Assembly (NCBI RefSeq): GCF_018812025.1
Contig: NC_063054.1
Location: 10,654,082 to 10,718,081 of the forward strand
Length of the DNA: 64,000 bases
Source of the DNA: Megalobrama amblycephala
Lineage: Eukaryota; Chordata; Actinopteri; Cypriniformes; Xenocyprididae
Direction of reading: 5' to 3'
Shown here: positions 35,808 through 48,220 of the stretch, piece by piece
How positions within the stretch are numbered: position 1 is the stretch's first letter
Layout: the number at the start of each line of letters is the position of its first letter
Position numbers and translations under genes: made by a program
Notes under the pieces: generated by a model
The model's database searches: none
Told to the model about the DNA's origin: nothing
What the model saw: only the letters and a program-made list of their open reading frames with translations

Positions 35808-36877
35808 TAGGGATGTCCCGATCAGGTTTTTTTGCCCTCGAGTCCGAGTCCGAGTCATTTGATTTTGAGTATCTGCCGATACCGAGTCCCGATCCGATAC
35901 TTCTATAATACATCAAAAAAAGAATAAAGAAGAGCGAAAAAAAAAAACAGATCCAGGATGTTCCTTATTTTTTATTTAATTACAAACAGAGCACTTCTGT
36001 GAGGTAGCTTGAACAATCAAGTAATAAATAACATAAATTGTTCACTTCACTTCACTTTAGTGCAACAGTAAATATAAAAAAGGCTAATATAAAAACAAAT
36101 ATATTTGGTTTGATTTGGGTATGCGTAGTGTAATAACTAAAATAATGAGTCTGTGTAATAACTAAAATAATGTTTATATATATATCATATTTTCAGGCTA
36201 GTTTACTTTAGTTTTTTATAATACACCATACTTTAACCCAAACTGAATAATAAAAAACAAGTTTAAATGGGTAAATCTTCTATTGTTATTTTTGATTCTT
36301 AATTTTCTTTTCTGTCATACTCAAATTCTTGTTAAAACACATGCATTTTGAACACTTTTTGTGTGAAATTATATTTATTTTGTCCATCAAAAGTGTGCTT
36401 TCACTTTAATTACGCGTCAGCAGCGCAGTGTGTCTCAATCAGCTCCCTAGTTCAGTAGTCAGGGCACTGATCAGGGTATATCAGCCACATTCACTTTCAT
36501 TATATACTGATTCACGACCTAGGGAGCTGATTGAGACACAGGGATAGACTCGGTGCCGAGACGATCGCGGCACTGCTGCTTACGCGACGCTCCTGCCTGG
36601 CGCTTTACGAGCTGCTCCTGCTGCCTGTGTGAATGCATCCGTTGGTTGACATGCACGCTGAAAAAAATATGCGCTGCTCACGCGCCGCTTACGCTTGCAG
36701 TGTGAAACAGGCCTAACTCTGTGCCACCGCGTCACTATAGATGTGTTAAAAATAATGAGAATATATATACATATATATCCGAGTCCTGATCGGGAGGTAA
36801 CGTCGGATTCCGATCGAGTCTGAAACCACATGATCGGGCCCGATTTCCGATCACGTGATCGGATCTGGACATCCCTA
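35808..36877. mobile_element. hAT-like non-autonomous element with 8-bp TSD
   Basis: The inverted ends are TAGGGATGTCCCGATC and (inverse of right) TAGGGATGTCCAGATCCGATC. Both flanks carry the same 8 bases, TTTGAAAT (35800-35807 and 36878-36885), a perfect target-site duplication of the length made by hAT transposases. It is 1070 bp. The interior includes CGAGTCCGAGTCCGAG-like repeats and a self-pairing segment (AGCTCCCTAG at 36441 and CTAGGGAGCT at 36520). There is no transposase frame. Confidence 0.85.
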
Positions 36878-37204
36878 TTTGAAATACCCAAGATTTGAGA
36901 ATACTGAATCATACAAATGTATTAAAATAAAATTTATAAATTTTTAATTAAAATAAGTCTAAATTCTAAAACAACTACACCATAAGTATACATTGAAAGA
37001 AAAATTCTAGTACTGAACATGTTATTGTATTTTTATTACTCATATTTCGTGTTGTTGTCTGTTCTAGCTCCCTTGCTGTACCTATACTATGAAATCGATG
37101 TGAATATCTGTCTGCTAAATTTATTAATGTAAGAGGCTTTAGCATACAGTATTTTGAATGATGATACTACTAATGATTCAGATAGGCTAACATTTGCTAG
37201 CTAC

Positions 37205-37800
37205 GGAAGAGGATTAGGGCCAAGCAATAATAAAAAAATAAAACCATCTCGAAGTTGTTAAATTTCGAGAAAAAAATCAAAATAAAATGTTGATAATAAA
37301 CTTGTTAAATTACGAGAAAAAACTCGTTACATTTTGAGAAAAAGGTCGAGATAAAATGTTGAGAATAAACTCATTAAATTATGAGAAAAAAGTTGTTAAA
37401 TTACGAGAACAAATTCTCGTAATTTAACGAATTTGTTCTCATAATTTAACGAATTTGTTCTGGTAATTTAACGACTTTTTTCTCATATTTTAACTAATTT
37501 GTGCTTGTAATTTAACGAATTTGTTCTCATAATTTAACAACTTTTTTCTCATAATTTAATGAGTTTATTCTCAACATTTTATCTCGACTTTTTTCTCGAA
37601 ATTTAACAACATTTTTCTCATAATTTAACGTATTTGTTCTCGTAATTTAACAACTTTTTTCTCGTAATTTAATGACTTTATTCTCAACATTTTATCTCGA
37701 CTTTTTTCTCAAAATTTAACAAGTTTTTTTCTCGTAATTTAACGAGTTTATTCTCAACATTTTATTTTGACTTTTTTCTCGAAATTTAATAACTTAATAA
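37205..37800. repeat. Self-complementary AT-rich array
   Basis: Units of about 22-30 bp such as CTCGTAATTTAACGA/TTTTTTCT run on the right. On the left the same units run in inverse orientation, turning at about 37405-37412 (ACGAGAACAAATTCTCGT). The left arm 37281-37407 pairs almost perfectly with about 37500-37620 as well as with nearer units. It is non-coding. Confidence 0.85.
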
Positions 37801-37837
37801 CTGGACCTCAATAGGTGCAATGTCGTTGCTGCCTATG

Positions 37838-37979
37838 TGTGGTTCAGTTACCCTCGGATTTCATCAAAAATACATTAACTTGTGTTCCAAAGACAAACGA
37901 AGGTCTTACGGGTTTGGGACGACATGAGGGTGAGTAATTAATGACAGAAATTTCATTTTTGGGTGAACTAACCCTTTAA
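37838..37979. mobile_element. Right half of foldback MITE
   Basis: GGATTTCATCAAAAATACATTAAC...ACGAAGGTCTTACGGGTTTGG...GGGTGAACTAACCCTTTAA matches the right arm of 30321-30880. The left arm is missing, and the self-complementary array ends about 40 bp upstream. Confidence 0.8.
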
Positions 37980-38304
37980 AGCCCTGAACAGGTCAGTAAT
38001 TTTGCTATATTTTTTGCTGCTTCTTCTTGGATAGCTTTCCCTCTCTGTTCCACCTGGCCACTTCTTCTCCATCCTCGAGCCGTGGAACTGACGTGAGCCG
38101 AATCGTAGCAATGCCAGTCAAGACTAAACAATTCATGAATTATTATTGGTTTATTATAATATATATATATAAATGCAGAAAGTTTTCTGTGATGAGTAGG
38201 TTTAGGGTTAGGGGTTAGAATATGCAGTTTATACAGTATAAAAATCGTTACGTCTATGAAAAGTGCCCATAAAACATGGAAACGCAATGTACATGTATGT
38301 GTGT

Positions 38305-38336
<32 letters not shown>

Positions 38337-40529
38337 TGAGGTAATGGCTAGTGAGAGCTCTTATCAGCTGGAGAGGGGGAACCAGGTGCATTTCCTGAAC
38401 TTTGGGCCCGGGTGCCACAAAAGCTCCTTTGTCCAAGCCTGTTCCCTGACTCTGCACTAAAGCAATGATTCAGCCCGGCTCCTTCCCCTCTCCAACCTGG
38501 TCCTTCTCTTTCTCTCTTCTTACTCCAGAGAGACCAATTAGAGACAATGCAAGTAGGTTAGACTGCCCATTAACTGAGGGCATTGTTAAGCACAATGCCA
38601 AGAGGATTGTACTCTGACAATAAAACCCATAAGCCGGTACTAGAGTGTCACTGACATTGTTGCGCTAAACCAAGAGTGCCATTTTGTTCCTATGGAGCGT
38701 GTGAGTGTGTATGTGTGTGTGTGTATTGGGGAGAGAGAGTGTGCGCTGGGTCACAGACTGCATAGACCAGTTTCTCGTCACTTAAATAGAATCTCTGTGT
38801 TCCACTTTTCTATCCTATCTCTTTATCCCTTTCTGTTCCTGGACATCTCCATCTCTCACCCACTGACCCCCGCGCACACAAAGACAGAGAGTCAGTCTCT
38901 CTACACCCCTGATAATGATGGGAAAAGGATGATGTAATGCCCCCAGCCAAGGGGTTTCGAGTGAGATGAGGTTGCTTTTAAAAGGCAAACTCTCGTGGGC
39001 CTGTTTGGGGGTCTTGACCTCTGACCTCGGGGGTCACGGGTTCGCCTACTATTGAGGGAAATAATTTTGCTTGTCCATTTACAGCACATTTACACCAATA
39101 CATAAACATACAGCCCTCCTCCAATCATCTGTGCATAAAGAATGCTATGTCTACATCCTTATGGTTTTGCCTCTTCATACCTCAGCAATATCATAACTAA
39201 ATATATTCCAGATCACACAGATCATCCAACTGCAGCACCTAAATCACTTATTCTGTTAGATACCTATGAGATTCAAGTAACACTGTTCTCAAAGTATCTC
39301 AAAATAATATTTAGAGCTTTTTTATAATGTTATTTTTGCATTTTATGATTTTACATACTATTTTGTACCTGCAGTGTCCTTTGTATTGTTTAGTTGAAGA
39401 AGTCCCCATATGTATCTCATTTTATTTGATCATATTATATCATAAAAAAACAAAATGGCAACATTGTGAAATATTACTACAATTTAAAATAAATGTTTTT
39501 CTATTGTAATATGTTTAAAAATGTAATTTATTCCTGTGATCAAAGCTGTATCAATTTTCAGCATCATTACTCCAGTCTTCAGTGTCACATGTTCCTTAGA
39601 AATCATTCTAATATGCTAACAGAAGAAATGAATCATGTCTGATTGCATATAACACATTTCTACAATGGCACTTATAACTGAAAACCTTTGCATGATGTGA
39701 AAATCACACTACTGGGTGTCAGTAAGTAAAAGACAACTGCCATAAACTGTGCAACATAAACTAAAATTACCAAGTGCTCTTGTAATCCAAAGCTATGATT
39801 TTCTCTGCTCTCTATTTATCTCTAGATATCCCAGGGGACAGTTTTGACCCCACTTAAGTGTGTGGGAATGAGTGGTTGCCCTTGGCGACAGTACTTTTGG
39901 CCTGTGACAATGCAGTTATCCCAAACGACCTTTATACGGTATTTATAAACACACCTCATCTGTCTCTCATGCACCTCCTCTCTCTCTCTCTCTCCCTCTC
40001 ATTCTCTCGTATCTTTCTTCATGATCTCTTCATTTTTTCCCTCTCTCTCTCTTTCCCTCAGTCTCCCTCTATCCTCTCTTTCACTGCCTGATTAGCTGGA
40101 TTCTATGCTCCTTACTCTCAACAAGCCATTGGAATCTGGGTCAGAACTCACAGCTGCTCTGGATCAAGGGCCAGTGTTGGACCAACGCTGAGGTTGATAT
40201 TAGATTTTCATCGACTATAAATCAGTAGTGACAAAACAATGATTATAGAGCCATTTAGCTCTAACTCTATTGCCAAGATAATCCAATAATGCAATAACCA
40301 TTACAGGCAGACCAAAATGTGACATAACATAAATCATCCTTCTAGTTTATATGCAGGAACTGGTCAAATGTATGCATAGCTCTATCTGACCACAATATGT
40401 GAGCGATTCTTTATAAAGCTGCTTATAGCCAGTCTTAAAACAAGTTTCTATGTCAACACTATCAATGCTGAAATTAATCTGCAGCAGCCAGGCGGTACAA
40501 GTAAGAGCTCTGTAAGTTGTTTACTCATT
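37980..40529. other. Intergenic stretch, no gene seen
   Basis: It contains a GA tract (38304-38337), TG/TA-rich tracts and CT-rich tracts (39981-40080). 39530-39610 is a fragment, in inverse orientation, of the dispersed repeat in the tns3 introns (TTTTCAGCATCATTACTCCAGTC...ATCATTCTAATATG). The open frames here lack domains. Confidence 0.45.
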
Positions 40530-41127
40530 AGGGGCTTTCGCACCTAGAACTATTGACTGAAGTACCCGGATTTTGCCGTGTTCACATCACAGGAGCTAGG
40601 AACGATTTTAGTTCTAGGAACTCCTTTTGGGGGAACTAAATTAGCTCCTACTTCAGAGCAGGGTCTAAACCAGCACTATAGGAACTATCAGTGATGTAAG
40701 TGTACGTTAATAGGTCAAACGCATGTCAAACACCGGCACCCGGTAAACATATTTACTTCACGAACATGGAAAACAGTGATAACGACATTTATTCTCTGCA
40801 GAGTGATGTTCTTTTCTCCGACTCGATGATATGTAATACTAAAAAGAGATTGTCACTTTGCCCCACTTTTTGCCTTTTCTGTAATTATGCATTTACATTC
40901 CATCTCCTTTATCATGAAATGCTCCAATCACGGTGTCCTCCATCCACCATTTCTTTGGGTTTGTAAAGGCTGCGCTTAAAGATGCTGCTGTCAGCCGCTT
41001 CAGAGTTCCTATTGCTGGTGCGAATACAACCAGGAACATGGCCCGGGGGAGAAATTAGTTCTCAGGGAACTACCCTAGGCTAGTTCCTATAACTGAGTTC
41101 CTAGAACTATTCAGTGCGAAAGCCCCT
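40530..41127. mobile_element. Element with AGGGGCTTTCGCAC ends and ATT duplication
   Basis: The left end AGGGGCTTTCGCACC and right end GTGCGAAAGCCCCT are inverted repeats, with further inner pairing (GAACTATT and TAGTTCCTA words). ATT flanks both sides. A 3-bp target duplication and GGGGC ends suggest a PIF/Harbinger-type MITE, but the expected TWA target is not exact, so the superfamily is tentative. It is 598 bp; the open frame at 40700-40966 has no domain. Confidence 0.75.
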
Positions 41128-41397
41128 ATTATCGTTCATCACTTGAGGAGCACTAACTGTTTATGTTACAGGCAGGCAACTTCCTACGTAAAGAGTTTCA
41201 AAACTGTCAGTTATGATATTCTAATTCAGCTACAATGTTGCCTTAGAAGGCAGCTGCCTATGCTGGCAGTAGAAAGCAAGGAAACTCAGTTTTAGAACGG
41301 AGCTAAATGCCATTAATCCAACCAACACTGATATGACTCAAATCACCTGTATCAGAAACCTTCCTCACAGACCCAAAAACACCACAGTGGTAGTGTA

Positions 41398-41398
<1 letters not shown>

Positions 41399-41474
<76 letters not shown>
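41399..41474. repeat. (AC)n microsatellite
   Basis: About 38 uninterrupted AC units, likely highly polymorphic. Confidence 0.98.
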
Positions 41475-41477
<3 letters not shown>

Positions 41478-42116
41478 GACTCCCTCATTAAGTGTATTGC
41501 AGAAATGCTGATGTCATGAAAATGAATCTGTTGGCCTCTTTTTGGCTGAGAAGTAAGTGTGATCACCCACGTACGGGTTCATTAAGTCTCTGTGTGAATG
41601 TGTATGTGGGTATTTCAATTCACAGACAATACACTGAGGGATTAGATCACAAAAGTGTAGTGAGCATGTGCTTTAAAGCACGTAGGCTACAGCTGAAAGG
41701 AAACGTGAGAGCGAGTGAGTGGCACTCCTGTTTCTGAGCAAGTAGAGGAGAAATTGCTGAGCTCACTGTCTCGAGAGAGACAGGGGGCTGTGAAGGGAAT
41801 GTTCTGAAAATTGGGCACGTGCATGTGCGGACTGTTCACTTCAAAGCAGAAGCCCCAGGGTATCTTGACACCCAAAGGCCCAGGTCAACATGAGGGCCAA
41901 AGCCCTATTACACTCACTCATCTGAAGTGCACATATTTGACTTCCTGAAGTGTTTGTAATAACAGAAAGGTATTAAAGATATTAAAATGAGAACATTTTG
42001 TTTAATAATTTTAATCTAATTACACCATTCAGAGTGCAAAAAGCATATTTTTTAATCAAAAATGACATTTAAAATCAACATTTATGAATTAGTTTGACGC
42101 TTCTATTTAGCTGAAT
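41475..42116. other. Intergenic stretch, no gene seen
   Basis: No recognised element or gene. An AT-rich tract at 41940-42080 precedes the BEL/Pao relic. Confidence 0.5.
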
Positions 42117-42359
42117 TCAGTGGCATTGCAAACTTGTACAGAGTGAACTTGGAGCTATATTGAACTCTCCACCAGTCAGAGTAGGGGATGCTGAAGCATT
42201 TGACAACTTTGCACTCTCAGTACATGCTCTTGTGGGCATGCTTCGTTCCTTAGAGGGTGAGAACGGCTGGTCAAACTGCCTGCCAGCTACCGTGATGGGT
42301 TTGTCAAGCATTGTCTAAGTCGTGGTATACTAATCACAGGGACAGACAAAGCATACACT

Positions 42360-42640
42360 TTGCTGGACCTATCAGCTTGGCTTCAGTTAAAATCACAGGT
42401 GAAGCACATCTCCAGAAGATCTGTTGACATGGTTCAAGAACAGATGAAGCCTCAGAGGAAAGGGAAGAGAAGTCCAAGTCAGCCATCATCTTCTGTGTAC
42501 TACAACACAAGTAGTAGTCCAGATAAATTACCTCTCAGACTCACCTCACCTCCCCACTAAAGCCCAGAGACAAGCCTAAACCTTACTGCCCATAGTGTAA
42601 CATGTGTGAACACTATCTCAGTTTGCTGTAGCAAAATGTT
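42360..42640 (+). pseudogene. BEL/Pao gag-end fragment
   Basis: Frame 42360-42560 reads LDLSAWLQLKSQVKHISR followed by a Lys/Ser/Pro-rich stretch. Further on, near 42586, the pattern YCP-stop-CNMCEHYLSLL looks like a CCHC zinc knuckle interrupted by TAG. This is the usual layout at the end of a gag protein. Confidence 0.5.
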
Positions 42641-42705
42641 CTTCCCTTGGATGGACACTTCACTTTACCACAGCAAGCTCTCCCCACTTTGATCTCCAAA
42701 AGCAT

Positions 42706-43323
42706 GTGGAGAAACTGTGGCAAATTGATACATTGCCCTATATCAGTGAGAAAGCTACCACCCGATCCAAGCTTTACCAGCAAGCACTTGAATTGCTTGA
42801 GCAGCGCACTGTAAGGGTAAATGTAGATGGCACAATAAGATATGCTACACCGCTTCTCAGACGGAAGGACAGTCCTTGTCTAAAAGCAGCCAAATCTGCC
42901 TGTCTTTCACTACTTCGAAGTACAAAGCGACAGATTGCAAACGACACCAAACAAGCCATGACCTATTGTGAAGAGGTACAAAAGCTTGAAATTGCAGGCT
43001 ATGTGAAGAGATTGACACCTTGTAGATTCCTCTACTGAGTCATGGTACCACCCTCATCACTTGTCCACCGCAATAACAAAGCAAAGCTTGTTTTCAGTTG
43101 CTCATATCAATACAGAGAACAAGCGCTAAATGATCACCTTCTTCCGGGTCCCATCTTGGGTCCTTCCAAGCTTGGTGTGCTCCTTCAGTTTTGCGAGCAC
43201 ATGGTGGCTATCAATGGAGACATTAAAGTAATGTTCCACCAGATCAGTCTTTTGCCAGAAGATCGCTCACTGTTATGCTTTATCTGGAGGGACATGAAGA
43301 GGGACAAAGAATCAAGTGTCTGA
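42706..43323 (+). pseudogene. BEL/Pao reverse transcriptase, N-terminal part
   Basis: 42706-43038 carries MEKLWQIDTLPY and IRYATPLLRRKDSP, the conserved approach to RT. A stop at 43036-43038 interrupts it, then 43042-43323 continues with NKAKLVFSCSYQYR, LLPGPILGPSKLGVLL and INGDIKVMFHQI (first catalytic Asp within GDIK). The downstream part with the catalytic Asp pair is absent: after LFLLGLPA at about 43340 the text jumps to unrelated sequence and then to the post-RT region at 43519. Confidence 0.75.
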
Positions 43324-43518
43324 ATGGCAGGTTATTCCTTTTGGGACTACCTGCAGTCCTTGTTGCTCCACATAAACACTCCAAAGGCATGCGAAGGGCA
43401 ACAGCAAATGATACAAAGATGTTCAAAGGTCTGAAGAGGTCTTCATTGGAATTGTCTCACTGACCACCTTTGATACCAGTATCACCAATTTGACTACTCC
43501 AATCCCAAGCTACGAAAT

Positions 43519-43938
43519 GTGTACATAATTATGGCCACACCATATGATCCACTTGGATATCTTATACCCTTTACCACCGAAGCAAAAATGCTGATTCAAG
43601 ATCTCTGGAAACTCAAGATTGGTTGGGATGACATCAATCTTGAAAGCCTGTTAGTACAATGGCAAGCCTGGGAGGCTGACCTGGCCAATTTGCACACTGT
43701 GGAGATACCCAGAGAATACATCCCACCATGCGCTGACACAGAAGGCACCCAGAGAACCATCCATATTTTTTGTGATGCCTCCGAACGGGCATACAGATCG
43801 GTTGCTTACCTTCACACTCAAGATCAACATGTAGCCTTTGTGAAGGTCCAGAGTGGCTCCTCACAAACAGATCTCAATGCCCTCCTCAGAGTTTTGTGCA
43901 GCTCTCACATGAGCGCAGCTGGCGAAGTTGCGCAGTAA
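43519..43938 (+). pseudogene. BEL/Pao RT-RNase H linking region
   Basis: It contains YDPLGYLIPFTTEAKMLIQ, DLWKLKIGWDD and, near residue 88, IHIFCDASERAYRSVAYL, where the RNase H-type domain begins. The frame ends at 43938. Further sense fragments (about 44035-44210) contain the NTSENQADDLTRGKALLE-like tail, with frame changes. Confidence 0.75.
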
Positions 43939-44334
43939 AGAGCTTTCTGTTCCTTCAGATGATATAATTCTGTGGATCTATTCAACAACAGTCCTGAGCT
44001 GGCTAAGATAAGACTCCTGCTGCTACAAAGTCTTTGTCGGGACACGCATTGCTGAAATCCAGGGCATGAATTTGGTGTAAAATTGGCATTGTCAATACCT
44101 CAGAGAACCAAGCGGATGACCTGACTAGGGGGAAGGCTTTGCTAGAGATGGATGTCAGGGACCACTGTTCCTTCGCCAACATCCCAACACATGGCCATAC
44201 TTTCCTTAATTAACAGCTCCTGATGACAGTGATAAGATAAAAAAAAAACAAAAAAAAAACAATCATTCTGTGGTAATGCATGTCTTGCCAAGCCCCAACC
44301 TGACATCTACAATATTAAGAGTTGGAACAAACTG

Positions 44335-45135
44335 TTGAAAGCAACTCACCAGTCCCTTCACGGGGCGGCTGCTATCATGACTGTAGCAGATGCCATAGCA
44401 GCTGAACTACACCTGTTAAGACAAGTTCAGAGAGACAGCTTCCTAGAAGAGGCGGATGCGCTGACCAAAGGTAAATCCATATCTGTCCAGAGTCGTCTTG
44501 ATTCACGTTTCCCTGAGTACGACCAAACACTTGGTTTAATCCGTGTTGGGGGATGACTCCATCGAGCTGAGGGCCTAGATCCATACACTATGCATCCAAT
44601 GATACTAGATCCTAAACATCAGATTACAATGCTTCTAATCAAAGAATATGACAACCAGCTTCTGCATCCAGGTCCAGAGAGGGTCTTAGGTGAGATCAGA
44701 TGGATTGTACTGGATTATGATATCAGATGAAGTACTGGATTATGCATGGTAGAGAATCCATCAAGAACCACTAGTACAATTGTGAAATGTGTCAAATGGA
44801 GAGCAAGTCCTGTAATTCTGAAGATGGCAGACTTGCCCCCATCACGCCTATGGCTATACAAACCACCATTCTGGTCCACTGGTAAAGGCTGTTTCGGACC
44901 ATTCACTATTAAACTGTGCAAATGCACTGAGAAACCCTGGGGCATCGTATTGAAATGTATGACAACCAGTTTCATACATCTTGATCTCTTAGAGATCATG
45001 GACCTGGTGGCCTTTCTGATGGCATTAAGACAATTTGTGTCACATCGTGGTAAGCCATTTGAGATAGAGGCACAAACTTCAGAGGAGGAACTACTGAACT
45101 CCAGGAAGCCTTTGCACAGGGACCTTCAGGAATAA
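44335..45135 (+). pseudogene. BEL/Pao integrase fragments
   Basis: 44335-44556 followed by 44560-44700 matches the zinc-binding part (an HPG motif near 44665, after a stop at about 44554). 44746-45135 carries KWRASPVILKMADLPPSR and LDLLEIMDLVAFLMALRQF, then SHRGKPFE, i.e. the integrase core. Stops and missing segments make it non-functional. Confidence 0.7.
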
Positions 45136-45553
45136 CATCTAGCAGGCCAGGAAACTGCTTTCCAGTTTAACCCTCCAAATGCTCCAAACTTGGGACCTGG
45201 GAGTGAGAGATATGATGAGTGGGCAATCGGCAAACAGTGACCGAACCAGTCTTGCATACAGTGCTAGTGTAAGTTGAGGGAATCATCAACTCTAAGCCAC
45301 TCGGGTACATTTCATCAGATGTTGCCGACCCGGACCCAGTCACACCAAGTCTATTGCTAATGAGTCATCACAATGCATCACTCCCACAAGCAATCTACTC
45401 ATCTAGTTTTGGTTAGGAAGACCACGTTGGCGACACAGCCAAATTCTAGCTGTTCACTTTTGGGTTAACTTCATCTGGCATTGCTTACCAAGCCTACAGC
45501 CCCGCCAAGAATGGCAGAAGGACAATGCCAATCAGAGCAATGGTCAGATTTTC

Positions 45554-45742
45554 ATGATAATTGATCCAGAGTTGCCCAGAGCTTTGTGGCCTATAGGTAA
45601 AGTGACTAATACATATGCAGGAGCATATAATCACATACGCACTGCAGAAGTGCAAGTAAAAGGGCAAACTTATCTTTGGCCTGTTTCCCGTTTAGTTAAG
45701 CTGCCATCATGGGAGGATGAGGAATCTCTGAATGAGGAATAA
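45554..45742 (+). pseudogene. BEL/Pao integrase C-terminal fragment
   Basis: It reads LPRALWPIGKVTNTYAGAYN...HIRTAEVQVKG...YLWPVSRLVKLPS, the small domain that ends BEL/Pao polyproteins, and finishes at a TAA about 190 bp downstream. Confidence 0.7.
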
Positions 45743-46080
45743 CTGACACTGGAATTTTCCTAACTTTAGATGCATGCAAGTATGCACAGTATGTATGTGT
45801 GTATGCAAGTATATAAGTTTGTATGCATGCATTTACATTTAATAATTTAGCAGACACTTTTATCCAAAGCGACTTATGCAAGTGTGTGTATGCATATACA
45901 TACACACAAGTATGTATATACATATATATAAGGTAGTATGCATGGATGTATGTATCCAAGTATGTATGTATGCATGTATGAATGCAAGTCTGTATGTATG
46001 TATGATGGATGGAAGATTGTATGTATGTATGTATGCAAGTATTTATTTATAGTATTTTTTTTTTTTTTTTTTTTTTTTTA
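45743..46080. repeat. TGTA/TGCA-rich microsatellite and poly-T
   Basis: Degenerate (TGTA)n and (TGCA)n tracts run from 45770 to 46040, interrupted at 45832-45887 by a stretch with AATTTAGCAGACACTTTTAT and CCAAAGCGACTTATG, a motif common in fish SINE/retroposon tails. A poly-T run (46054-46079) follows. Confidence 0.75.
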
Positions 46081-47929
46081 GCAAATTGGTTATTTAATAA
46101 ATATTCAGGCTCCTCCACTGACCAGTTCAAAAGAAATAAACATAAGAAGTAAAACATATGCAAATGTGTGCAAGGTTTTTTCAAATCTTACTGAGAAGAT
46201 AAACAGTTACATACTTTTTTCATATTGATCAGATTATTTCAGGTCTACATCAGCCACTTCAATCTGATCAAAAATTCAGTTGGATCGAGCTTTATCAGAT
46301 CGATTGAGGTGTTTACACAAGGCTTCTCAATCCAATTGAGCCATCAATCTGATTACTAACAGATTATTTGGGTGCATGTAAACATAACCAGTCTGGACTA
46401 GCAAGAACATTTATTAAGGATGACAGATGTTTCAAACAAAATCAAAAAGTTTCATTCCGAAATACTGAGGCAGCTAAGCCACTGGACATTGCAGTATTCT
46501 CTTCAGATGTCCTCACCATTGTACCAGTGCCACTGGAATTGACTTTACCAGACATCAGAATCCCTCATCCAGCATGTAATCGAGCATTTTCATATTTCAC
46601 ATGGTAACATTCACACACTTTTATGGTTTTTCTGCAATCTGTGGTCCATCTGAGAAGAGGTCCAAGAATGTGGCTCTGTCATATTGCAAGAGAGGGTTGT
46701 GTAGTGCAAAAGCATAAAACACCATTTCCAGGAAAGACACTCATTTGGTTCATTTAGAAACCACTGCAATCTGCAAGCCAGACAAAAACACTCGGCAGTT
46801 TAATAGCAAAACATCATCAGTCCAGTGTTCTATCGCAGAGGCATGACTCGTGCGCTTGGCCACCATCTGTAATGATCACCCGTGCATGTATATTGCATGC
46901 CTCAGCTAATCAGCACCGCCTACGACTGAAAGCCCAGTCACGTTTATGTGTTCCAGTGCTGAATTAAACATGTCAAGAGTGTTTAAGAAAGACGTGTCAT
47001 ATATTGTACGTTGACAGTCATTAAGAAAATATTTGCCTCCGCGATAAACCGATGATCCCCTTGTGATGGCTGTTAAGAGCTTGGCAATGAGACAAGACAA
47101 AATGGCACCTCATCATCTTCTCAAGAATCTTTTCTGGAACAAATTGGACATGAGTAAGAGCCACTATTTATTTGCTGCTAAATATTTGAGCTGAGATTTT
47201 TTTTTTTATATATAGAGGTTGTATATTGAGATAAGGCCTTTTTTATCCAGTGTGTTAAATTTATTCTCTTTCTCTTTCAGTTCACCTTTTGACAGCAGGC
47301 TTTGTGTACAGACTGTGGGAAAGTTTCCTTTCCTGATGAGGTCATCCCTTCAACCCCCCCACCCCACCAGATCTGTTTCACTCTCACACACACACACACA
47401 CAGGAAGGAGGTATACAACAAGTTCTTGGCTTTTCGGCTGTTTGTGTATGCACACATATGATTGCGATGAAGGTTACGTGTGGCTTTTATGGGTGTCTAT
47501 GATAAAGGAAATATGTAGTTTGAAAAAATGTGTAAGTACTTAGAAATAAACCTTTTGTGTTCATGCCTGGTTTTAATGTGAATTTTAAAAATCTTTATAG
47601 AATTTTAAGGCAGAGTTTCAATTGAATAACTCTAAATATGTACACATCTTAATCATTATTTTCAAAAATATTCTTAACATGTTTTTCAAGGTAAAATTTT
47701 TTTTTTTTTTTTACAAATACCATTCATTATTAGTTAATAAAAATGAACGTTTTTTTGAGGAGTTGCACCACGTGACATCTTAAAACCTTAACTAACCTAA
47801 AAAAAACGGTGGACAAACATTTGTCAATTTTCGGTGGACAAACATTTGTCAAATATTAATAAGCATGTAAAGCAGTTTAGTTAAAAAATTATACACATAA
47901 ATATATAAACAATAAAATATACTTTAAGG
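46081..47929. other. Intergenic stretch, no gene seen
   Basis: 46190-46390 contains self-similar GATCAGATT/CAATCTGAT words and looks like an old mobile-element fragment. 46400-47500 shows no recognised repeats. The open frames have no domains. Confidence 0.45.
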
Positions 47930-48010
47930 TTTTCTTTTCTTTTCTTTTCTTTTCTTTTCTTTTGTTTTCTTTTCTTTTCTTTTCTTTTCTTTTCTTTTCT
48001 TTTCTTTTAA
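47930..48010. repeat. (TTTTC)n pentanucleotide tract
   Basis: About 15 units, one variant (TTTTG). On the minus strand it reads as poly(Lys-Glu), which explains the spurious frame there. Confidence 0.95.
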
Positions 48011-48158
48011 TGAGGCTTTTTTCTTTATTATTGTATCACCCTGAAATTTTTGACTTTGCCCCCCCCCAAAAAATATCAAAACAAAATTGAATTCAGGAAT
48101 TAAATGATTGTGATACAAAAAAATGTATGTATTCGGTGTATGTAAATCCAATTTTACA

Positions 48159-48163
<5 letters not shown>

Positions 48164-48213
<50 letters not shown>
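48164..48213. repeat. (AT)n microsatellite
   Basis: About 24 AT units. A shorter AT run is at 48283-48302. Confidence 0.95.

Positions 48214-48220
<7 letters not shown>

Larger units (their letters stand above)
42117..45742 (+). mobile_element. BEL/Pao LTR-retrotransposon relic
   Basis: Translated fragments in plus-strand order correspond to a gag end, the region before RT, the N-terminal half of RT, the segment linking RT to RNase H, a post-RNase H segment, the integrase zinc-binding and core regions, and the integrase C-terminus. Frameshifts, stops and deletions break every module, and the catalytic RT centre is missing. No LTRs could be identified, so the true ends are unknown. Confidence 0.8.

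Noticed and set aside
45832..45887. Possible SINE
   Set aside because: Only the AATTTAGCAGACACTTTTAT-type tail motif is present; there is no tRNA-like head or A/B box nearby, so a full SINE is not called.
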